A stretch of DNA of 5,448 bases. It comes from Lachnospiraceae bacterium. GTDB taxonomy: Bacteria; Bacillota; Clostridia; Lachnospirales; Lachnospiraceae. Shown here one piece after another: positions 1-5,448 of the stretch. A program made the translations under genes and the position numbers. Every line of letters starts with the position of its first letter. Position 1 is the stretch's first letter. The DNA lies in NCBI GenBank assembly GCA_017615375.1, contig JAGAAH010000233.1:1-5448 (forward strand), written 5' to 3'. The notes under the pieces are model-generated. The model had not been told where the DNA came from and did no database searches. It saw nothing but the letters and a program-made list of their open reading frames with translations.

Positions 1-635
1 ATTTCTTCAAGTATGATTTCGGCGGAACGGGATGGTATAACAGCTATACGTTATTTAATACATTCGGTGGCGGTATATCGATTCTCGCGATGATGATTTT
101 ATTCCCGATTTTAAGAAAGTTCTTGAACTGTATCAAGATTTTCTTCTTGTCATTATTTATGGCAGTTGCAGGATATGCGGTTTTACTCGGACTTGCTTTT
201 GTTAACATGAGTAACGTATTTCTTCTCTTCATCCCGGGATTCTTAATCTTTGCTGCTAACGGTATGTTAACGGTACTTACCACAATTTTCCTTGCAAATA
301 CGGTAGATTATGGTCAGGTTAAGAATAATAGACGTGACGAGTCTGTTATTTTCTCAATGCAGACATTTGTAGTTAAGCTTGCATCCGGTGTTGCGGCATT
401 TATCGCAGCAGTAGCACTTAACTTCTTAAGCTTAAGCGACAAGGCAGTAACCGAAGCAGAGCAGACTTTTGATTTTTCATCAACTGTCGAGCTTGCAACC
501 AAGATCGGTCTTAGAATGATTATGACCATCTTACCTGTAATCCTTCTTTTCGTAGCTGTTCTTTACTTTAGAAAGAACTATAAGCTTACTGACGAGAAGC
601 TTGAGGAGATTAATAATCAGCTTAAGAATAACTAA
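1..635 (+). CDS. GPH/MelB-family sugar:cation symporter, C-terminal part (5' truncated)
   Basis: The reading frame is open from the first bases of the window, well before the first ATG at 90, so this is the 3' part of a longer gene; 210 residues are visible of a family that is usually about 450-500. It is very hydrophobic, with membrane segments at roughly visible residues 20-37, 45-65, 70-98, 120-142 and 170-190. A charged cytoplasmic loop begins at D102 (DYGQVKNNRRDES, nt 306 onward), followed by FSMQTFVVKLASG. This matches the DYGExKxGxRxE...KL pattern of glycoside-pentoside-hexuronide:cation symporters. Such proteins import oligosaccharides with Na+ or H+ across the cytoplasmic membrane. 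The C-terminus is a short charged tail ending in a tandem TAA TAA stop. The GH36 alpha-galactosidase starts 24 bases later, so an alpha-galactoside is the likely cargo (inferred from context). All 11 visible lysines use AAG, unlike the last gene in the window. Family assignment is firm; the substrate is not. Confidence 0.88.
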   Translation, partial: FFKYDFGGTGWYNSYTLFNTFGGGISILAMMILFPILRKFLNCIKIFFLSLFMAVAGYAVLLGLAFVNMSNVFLLFIPGFLIFAANGMLTVLTTIFLANTVDYGQVKNNRRDESVIFSMQTFVVKLASGVAAFIAAVALNFLSLSDKAVTEAEQTFDFSSTVELATKIGLRMIMTILPVILLFVAVLYFRKNYKLTDEKLEEINNQLKNN

Positions 636-647
636 TAAAGCATTACC

Positions 648-653
648 GGAGGA
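648..653 (+). promoter_or_regulatory. Ribosome binding site of the alpha-galactosidase gene
   Basis: GGAGGA lies six bases before the ATG at 660, an ideal Shine-Dalgarno sequence and spacing. It fixes the start of the downstream gene. It sits inside the 24-base gap after the symporter stop, which leaves no room for a separate terminator and promoter. Confidence 0.85.
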
Positions 654-659
654 ATCCTT

Positions 660-2990
660 ATGATTAAGGTTACTGACAATATATTTACACTTAGCACGGA
701 AAATACGACATATGCTTTTATGCGCTTAGACAGCGGACATTTGGAGCATCTTTATTACGGACCGAGGATTGAGAACGTAACGGTTGCGTCAAAGTCACAG
801 CAGGAGCTTGCAAACGGCAATGCAATCCAGTATTCCGAAGAGTTTCCGACCCTTTCGATGGAAGGAACGTGCTTTGAGTATTCGGGAGTCGGCAAGGGCG
901 ATATAAGAGAGCCACTTGTTGAAGTTATATTTGCCGATGGCGCAAGAACCACTGATTTCGTGTTTGATTCATATGAGATAACGGATAAGAAGTTTAAGCT
1001 TACAACACTTCCATCTTCTTATGATGAGAATAATAAGGCTGAATCGCTTGTTATAAGCTTAAAGGATAAGAATCACGATGTTGTGTTAAAGCTTATATAT
1101 TCCGTATTTGAAGAAGCCGATTGTATTACAAGAAGCAGCGTACTTGTCAATAACATGGACGAGAAGCTTCGTATTACAAGACTTATGAGCGCGCAGGTAG
1201 ACTTTGATGAAGGCAATTACACCATGCATACATTCCGCGGCGGATGGGCAAGAGAGATGGAAAAGCACGAGACTGTAGTTTCCGGTGCACGTGTGGTTAA
1301 TGCGTCATTTGCGGGAACAACTTCCTCACGTGCAAACGCTTTTATAATGCTATCCAAGGATGCTGTATCGGAAGAGTACGGCGAAGTTTACGGATGTAAC
1401 CTAATCTACAGCGGTAATCATTATGAGTCTGTTGAAGACACGTGCTATCATAAGGTCAGATTATTGACGGGTATTAATCCTCAGGGATTTGAATTCGTTA
1501 TTGATAAAGGAGAGGTATTTGAGTCTCCGGAGGCAGTGATTTCTTATTCGAATAAAGGATTTAATGCATTAAGTCATAATATGCATAGATTCGTTGAAGA
1601 AAATATAGTCCGCGGAGAGTGGAAGAATGCGTGGCGTCCCCTATTAATCAATAGTTGGGAAGCGGCATATTTTAAGTTTAACGAAAAATCGTTACTCTCA
1701 CTTGCGAAGACTGCAGCCAAGGCAGGAATAGAGCTTTTCGTACTTGATGATGGCTGGTTTGGAAAAAGAGATGATGACACTTCTTCTCTCGGTGATTGGT
1801 ATGTCAATAAGAAGAAGCTTCCGCACGGACTTGAAGGACTTATCAAGAAAATAAATGCACTCGGCATGAAATTCGGAATCTGGGTAGAGCCGGAGATGGT
1901 TAACGTAAATTCCGACCTTTATAGAGCCCATCCGGAGTATACGCTTGAGATTAAGGGGCAGGAGCATTCGGAAGGAAGAAACCAGAGAATCTTAGACCTT
2001 ACGAATCCTGAAGTTTGCGATTATGTAATCGATGCGATGTCCAAGATATTCTCGATAGAGGGAATTACATACGTAAAGTGGGATATGAACAGAATATTCT
2101 CCGATACATTTTCACCGTATCTTGACGCTGAGCATGAAGGCGAAGTGTTCCACAGATATTTGATGGGATTCTATCATATAATGGAAGTTTTGACTGCGAA
2201 ATTCCCGCATATACTTTTTGAGGGATGTTCTGCAGGCGGCAATAGATTCGATCTCGGAATACTTTGCTATTTTCCGCAAATCTGGGCATCAGATGATACG
2301 GATGCATTGTACAGAGTACGTGCGATGACAAATTACAGTTACGGATATCCGATGCGAGTGATTTCTGCGCACGTATCCAATGTTCCGAATCATCAGACAC
2401 TTCGAATAACACCGCTTTCCACAAGATATAATGTGGCGTCGTTCGGACCTTTTGGATATGAGATGAATCTGTCTGACTTAAGTAAGGATGAGCTTAATAT
2501 GGTAAAAGCTCAAGTCGAGCAGTATAAGAAGTGGCGCGATGTCTACTTTAACGGCGACTTCTATCGAGGAAGAAACGATAACATACATGAGTGGACGGTC
2601 GTATCGAAGGATAAGAAGCGTGCCATCGGACTTATTATGCAGGAACTTAATATTGCCAATAATCCCAATCTTATATACAAGGCAAAGGGACTTCTAAGCG
2701 ATGCAACATATAAGATTTACAATATAGAGGAAAAGGTTAATATTCGTACGTTTGGCGATCTTATTAATACCGCGTCACCGATACATATTAAGAATGACTC
2801 CGCAATGCAGCGTCTTCTGGCACGATTCTATAAAATGGCCGGAGAAAAGGAAGAATTTGTATGCTCCGGCGAAGAGGCCGTTAATAGCGGAATACGACTT
2901 AAACAGGCATTCGGAGGAGTAGGCTTTAATGAAAAGATAAGACTCTTTACCGATTTTTCCTCAAGGCTTTATTATATGGAAAAACAGTAA
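660..2990 (+). CDS. Alpha-galactosidase, glycoside hydrolase family 36 (776 aa)
   Basis: This enzyme hydrolyses terminal alpha-1,6-linked galactose from melibiose, raffinose or related oligosaccharides by a retaining mechanism. The order of parts fits GH36: an N-terminal beta-sandwich (about 1-315), a TIM barrel (about 320-650) and a C-terminal beta domain (about 665-776). Visible motifs are NSWEA (W333), the galactose-binding pair D363-D364 in LDDGWFG, GIWVEPEM (W408, E410, E412), KWDMNR with K473 and nucleophile D475, CSAGGNRFD from C523, SDDTDA with acid/base D545, and HVSNVPNHQT (H571-T580). The 70-residue spacing of D475 and D545 equals that of D478/D548 as I recall for Geobacillus AgaA, and W333, D363/D364 and W408 keep the same offset of three. 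There is no signal peptide, so it should act in the cytoplasm on imported sugar. Length is near the usual 730-780. It lies 24 bases after the symporter and has a strong ribosome binding site. GH36 also contains other specificities, such as alpha-N-acetylgalactosaminidase, but alpha-galactosidase is by far the likeliest. Confidence 0.96.
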   Translation: MIKVTDNIFTLSTENTTYAFMRLDSGHLEHLYYGPRIENVTVASKSQQELANGNAIQYSEEFPTLSMEGTCFEYSGVGKGDIREPLVEVIFADGARTTDFVFDSYEITDKKFKLTTLPSSYDENNKAESLVISLKDKNHDVVLKLIYSVFEEADCITRSSVLVNNMDEKLRITRLMSAQVDFDEGNYTMHTFRGGWAREMEKHETVVSGARVVNASFAGTTSSRANAFIMLSKDAVSEEYGEVYGCNLIYSGNHYESVEDTCYHKVRLLTGINPQGFEFVIDKGEVFESPEAVISYSNKGFNALSHNMHRFVEENIVRGEWKNAWRPLLINSWEAAYFKFNEKSLLSLAKTAAKAGIELFVLDDGWFGKRDDDTSSLGDWYVNKKKLPHGLEGLIKKINALGMKFGIWVEPEMVNVNSDLYRAHPEYTLEIKGQEHSEGRNQRILDLTNPEVCDYVIDAMSKIFSIEGITYVKWDMNRIFSDTFSPYLDAEHEGEVFHRYLMGFYHIMEVLTAKFPHILFEGCSAGGNRFDLGILCYFPQIWASDDTDALYRVRAMTNYSYGYPMRVISAHVSNVPNHQTLRITPLSTRYNVASFGPFGYEMNLSDLSKDELNMVKAQVEQYKKWRDVYFNGDFYRGRNDNIHEWTVVSKDKKRAIGLIMQELNIANNPNLIYKAKGLLSDATYKIYNIEEKVNIRTFGDLINTASPIHIKNDSAMQRLLARFYKMAGEKEEFVCSGEEAVNSGIRLKQAFGGVGFNEKIRLFTDFSSRLYYMEKQ

Positions 2991-3014
2991 TCGGTTTGTT
3001 ATTTGGATATATTT

Positions 3015-3019
3015 GGGAG
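3015..3019 (+). promoter_or_regulatory. Ribosome binding site that decides the MATE start
   Basis: GGGAG lies five bases before the ATG at 3025. An in-frame TTG at 3013 would add four residues (start MGVY), but it overlaps this site and has only a weak GGA upstream of it. The ATG at 3025 is therefore the better start. Confidence 0.75.
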
Positions 3020-3024
3020 TATAT

Positions 3025-4413
3025 ATGGGAACAAGTAAATTAAAAGCGAATCCTTTGGAGGGGAATATAATTAAGAACCTTATTATATTTGCCCTTCCTG
3101 TTATGGGAGTATCGCTTCTTCATATGTTATTTTCAAGCTTTGATACGATGGTTGTCGGCAAATTCGGTCATCCGAATGCAATGTCGGCGATAGGCGCATC
3201 GGGCTCTATTATATGGTTACTTATCGGAAGCATTATGGGATGCTCCGGTGGAGTATCTATGGTAATCGGCAATCTTTACGGACAGGGAGAAAAGGGACGA
3301 ATCAATAAGATAGTTAATGCGCTCCCTTTATCGGTGGGATTTGTATCCGTGCTTATGGCAGTATTTGCAATTATATTTGCAGAGCCGATACTCGGAATTG
3401 TTAACTGTCCTGCGGAGATTCTTGACGGTGCCAAATTATATTTCAGAATATACTTTTGCGCGGTGCCTTTCATGACGACGTTCAGTTTCTTAACGGCAGC
3501 CGTACAGGCAAAGGGAGATTCATTCACGCCGTTTATCATGCAGGTTGTGTCACAGGCTATTAACTTAAGCTTAAACCTTCTTTTTGTAATCGTATTCGAC
3601 TGGAATCTGCTTGGAGTTGCACTCGGTACGGTGTTTGCGCAGGCAGCAGCATTTATAATGATGGTAATATACCTTGCAAGAAATAAGGAAGAACTTCATC
3701 TTAAATTAGGAGAACTTCGTTTCTTTAAAGGAACTGGCGAAATCTGGAGAAAAGGTATTCCGGCATCTTTGGAGGGTGTGGCATTAAGCTTATCTACCGT
3801 TTACATATCATCGCTTATTAATAAGTATTCGCCTGATGTTATCGCGGGTAATACGGTTGCGGATTCAATAGAAGGAATATTGATGGTTGCTTTTATGGGA
3901 TTTGAGAGCGGTGCGGTCGTATTTATATCGCAGAACTTGGGAGCCAAGAATCTTAAGAGAGTGAGAAAGTCTTATGTCGCAACAATGCTTTTCGTAGTCG
4001 GATTGTCCGAGATAATGGGCGCATGTGTGCTTTTGTTCGTAAAGCCGCTTGTAGGACTTTTTATAGATTCGACTATGGGCAATGCAACGGTTATTTCATC
4101 TGTTGCGATTCATAAGCTTTTCTGTCTTACAATGTTTTACGGACTTTGCGGTACGATGAATTCAATATTCGGATGTATAAGGGGTCTGCAGGATGCTAAG
4201 ACACCGCTTATAATTTCGATTATTGCATCGGTTATATTCAGAACAGCTTGGGTGGCTATAGTTCCGGCAATGACCGGTAAGATTGAATCCATATATATGG
4301 CATTCCCGCTTACGTGGTTTATTAGCACTGCGCTTGGAATGATAGCTTTTGAAATAATATTTAACAAAAGAAAGAAAGAACTTGGAAAAAGTGATTTAAT
4401 TGAGAAAGCATAG
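3025..4413 (+). CDS. MATE-family efflux transporter (462 aa)
   Basis: This is a polytopic inner-membrane exporter of the multidrug and toxic compound extrusion family, which uses Na+ or H+ antiport to expel drugs or metabolites. The length of 462 aa and about 12 hydrophobic segments are typical. The two homologous halves are visible. The first half has FSSFDTMVVGKFG (D40), AIGASG (56-61), GNLYGQGEKGRINKIV (82-97) and QAKGDSFTP (161-169). The second half has the matching GIPASLEG (244-251), ISQNLGAKNLKRVRKS (301-316) and RGLQDAKTP (386-394). A charged cytoplasmic linker around 217-240 joins them. In the TM6-type segment the common N..LD..FI pattern reads NLSLNLLFVIVFD (180-192), with Asn where Asp is often found. 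The TAG stop lies in the loop of a small hairpin before the next gene. The gene is 34 bases after the GH36 stop with no terminator between, so it is probably cotranscribed. The substrate cannot be read from sequence; MATE names such as NorM or DinF would be guesses. Confidence 0.93.
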   Translation: MGTSKLKANPLEGNIIKNLIIFALPVMGVSLLHMLFSSFDTMVVGKFGHPNAMSAIGASGSIIWLLIGSIMGCSGGVSMVIGNLYGQGEKGRINKIVNALPLSVGFVSVLMAVFAIIFAEPILGIVNCPAEILDGAKLYFRIYFCAVPFMTTFSFLTAAVQAKGDSFTPFIMQVVSQAINLSLNLLFVIVFDWNLLGVALGTVFAQAAAFIMMVIYLARNKEELHLKLGELRFFKGTGEIWRKGIPASLEGVALSLSTVYISSLINKYSPDVIAGNTVADSIEGILMVAFMGFESGAVVFISQNLGAKNLKRVRKSYVATMLFVVGLSEIMGACVLLFVKPLVGLFIDSTMGNATVISSVAIHKLFCLTMFYGLCGTMNSIFGCIRGLQDAKTPLIISIIASVIFRTAWVAIVPAMTGKIESIYMAFPLTWFISTALGMIAFEIIFNKRKKELGKSDLIEKA

Positions 4414-4419
4414 GCTTTC
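4404..4419 (+). other. Small inverted repeat across the MATE stop codon
   Basis: GAAAGC (4404-4409) and GCTTTC (4414-4419) are perfect 6-base complements around the 4-base loop ATAG, which contains most of the MATE TAG stop (4411-4413). No run of T follows, so it is not an intrinsic terminator. In the mRNA it would end one base before the GGGG that serves as the weak ribosome binding site of the next gene, so it could affect translational coupling. A stem this short also occurs by chance, and no function is shown. Confidence 0.35.
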
Positions 4420-4430
4420 CGGGGCATAAA

Positions 4431-5448
4431 ATGGTTTCGCATGAAGAGATATTTTCGCCGAAAGAGGCCGGAAAAATCTTTGACAACATGAGCGATGGAG
4501 TTTTGCTTGTAGATGAGGATCAAAAAGTCACCTACTTTAATTCCGCCTGCAGAAAGATATTTTTTAACGGTGAAGAGATATTAAACCGCAACTTCGAAGA
4601 GGCATTTCTTTTTAATCCCAAGAACAAAGAATTCAATACTTTCTTTACCGATATTATCAAGCATAACAAAAACGCAAAGAAAACATTGACATTCCAATTG
4701 CCTAACGGCGAGAAAGTATACCTTCTTGTCGAGGTATCGATGAAAAACGACGGTACCTATCATGAAGAAGACGAATTTAAAGGTATGCTTGTAATGGTGG
4801 AAGATGTAACCATTTATTCCAGATTAAGAGTATTGTCACATGATTGTGCACATATATTTGCGGCGCTAATTATCGGCATATGCATATATCTGTCTGTCTG
4901 GAGCTTTTGCCGATTTACTTTGCGAATCCCGCTTAAAGCTACGCATTATATGTATATGATAGAAGGAATTACGGCAATTCTTTTCATAGACATATGGCTT
5001 TTCACGAGCTTTAAGATGGGAGATATCGGTCTTCTTATTAACAAAAAGCGCTGGAAGAAGAATATAATTCAGACGCTTGTGATGGGGGCAATAGCCTGCG
5101 GTATACTTTTCCTTATGAGATGCGGGCAAATCTGGCTTGGTTTGCCGGGTAAGTCATATTTTATAGGTGGTTCGTTTGCAGGAGCACGAAGCTATCTTAT
5201 CACTGCATTTTTTCAGGAATTCTTGGCAAGAGGTGTAATACAGACATCGCTTAAATATATTCTTCAGGTTAAGCATCAGAGGGGTATAAGCGTATTTACG
5301 ACATCGCTTTTATTTATGATGATGCATTTGCCGTTTGGATTTTTCTTTATGGTTGGTGCGTTTGCCCTATCGGTTGTGCTTGGATTCATATATGAAGAGC
5401 AGGAAGATCTTTACGGATGTGCGCTTTTACACTGGGGAGTCGGATATC
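4431..5448 (+). CDS. PAS domain fused to CPBP (CAAX/Rce1-like) intramembrane metalloprotease domain, 3' truncated
   Basis: The frame is open from ATG 4431 to the window end (339 codons seen). An in-frame TGA at 4401 and the lack of any earlier start codon fix the start, although the Shine-Dalgarno is weak (GGGG at 4421-4424). Residues about 16-127 form a PAS domain: IFDNMSDGVLLVDEDQ, VTYFNSACRKIF and the closing FKGMLVMVEDVT (116-127). From about 139 on there are membrane segments: 139-160, 172-194, 211-232, 253-270, 286-302, 303-321 and 327 onward. The last part follows the CPBP (PF02517-type) pattern: motif 1 QEFLARG (Q262-G268), motif 2 FMMMH (F295-H299), then GFIYEEQEDLYGCALLHWGVGY-type motif 3 with H334. 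Canonical members have EExxxR and HxxxN; here the first Glu is Gln262 and the Asn position is Gly338, so protease activity is doubtful. CPBP proteins include CAAX proteases and bacteriocin-immunity or processing factors. Only a short C-terminal piece seems missing. The gene follows the MATE gene by 17 bases. No kinase, GGDEF or other output domain is seen. Confidence 0.82.
   Translation, partial: MVSHEEIFSPKEAGKIFDNMSDGVLLVDEDQKVTYFNSACRKIFFNGEEILNRNFEEAFLFNPKNKEFNTFFTDIIKHNKNAKKTLTFQLPNGEKVYLLVEVSMKNDGTYHEEDEFKGMLVMVEDVTIYSRLRVLSHDCAHIFAALIIGICIYLSVWSFCRFTLRIPLKATHYMYMIEGITAILFIDIWLFTSFKMGDIGLLINKKRWKKNIIQTLVMGAIACGILFLMRCGQIWLGLPGKSYFIGGSFAGARSYLITAFFQEFLARGVIQTSLKYILQVKHQRGISVFTTSLLFMMMHLPFGFFFMVGAFALSVVLGFIYEEQEDLYGCALLHWGVGY

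Noticed and set aside
425..436. Perfect 12-base palindrome CTTAAGCTTAAG, with a similar TTAAGCTTAA at 3565-3574 and many AAGCTT sites elsewhere
   Set aside because: Both lie inside coding frames and arise from Leu-Ser-Leu-Ser type runs using the favoured TTA, AGC, AAG and CTT codons. They are not intergenic and have no regular spacing, so operators or repeats are not supported.
2065..2424. 119-codon open frame on the minus strand inside the GH36 gene, and a 128-codon one at 4137-4523
   Set aside because: Both lie opposite well-supported genes with family motifs. Their translations show no recognisable domain and I see no ribosome binding site for them; they are shadows of the sense codon pattern.
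3013..3015. TTG as the start codon of the MATE gene
   Set aside because: It overlaps the GGGAG ribosome binding site of the ATG at 3025 and has only a weak GGA upstream. The extra four residues add nothing to the family match.
2991..3024. Possible terminator or promoter between the GH36 and MATE genes
   Set aside because: The 34-base gap has no stem followed by a T-run and no convincing -35/-10 pair. AT-rich stretches such as GGATATAT are not enough to call a promoter.
4833..4880. LSHDCAHIF (residues 135-143) after the PAS domain, which resembles a histidine-kinase H-box
   Set aside because: The following residues are a hydrophobic membrane segment rather than a dimerisation helix, and no ATPase N, G1 or G2 boxes follow. 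The likeness is probably chance, though a remote origin from a kinase linker cannot be excluded.

Overview
The window looks like chromosomal DNA from a low-to-moderate GC Firmicute. It is most likely a gut or rumen Lachnospiraceae-type Clostridium relative (Butyrivibrio/Roseburia-like). I infer this from the style of the proteins, the preference for AAG, CTT and AGA codons, and the GGAGG-type ribosome binding sites; no marker gene is present, so the assignment is tentative. All four genes lie on the + strand with gaps of only 17 to 34 bases. I see no intrinsic terminator between them, so the window reads as the middle of one operon. It is cut at both ends, inside the first and the last gene.

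Layout: (1) 1-635 is the C-terminal part of a GPH/MelB-type sugar:cation symporter. (2) 660-2990 is a complete cytoplasmic GH36 alpha-galactosidase with all the expected active-site motifs. (3) 3025-4413 is a complete MATE-family multidrug/metabolite exporter, whose better start is the ATG at 3025 rather than the in-frame TTG at 3013. (4) 4431 to the window end is an N-terminal PAS sensor domain fused to a polytopic CPBP/CAAX-protease (Rce1/ABI-like) membrane domain, cut by the window edge.

The first two genes make a coherent pathway: the symporter imports an alpha-galactoside such as melibiose or raffinose-type sugars, and the GH36 enzyme hydrolyses it in the cytoplasm. The link from there to the exporter and the PAS-CPBP protein is not explained by sugar catabolism.

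The most unusual item is the fourth gene. It joins a soluble sensory domain directly to an intramembrane-protease fold. In the expected catalytic positions, the first Glu of the EExxxR motif is Gln and the usual Asn four residues after the motif-3 His is Gly, although the His of FxxxH and the His of motif 3 are kept. It may be a sensor-coupled pseudo-protease or a divergent protease. Its gene starts 17 bases after the MATE stop, next to a small hairpin that spans that stop codon.
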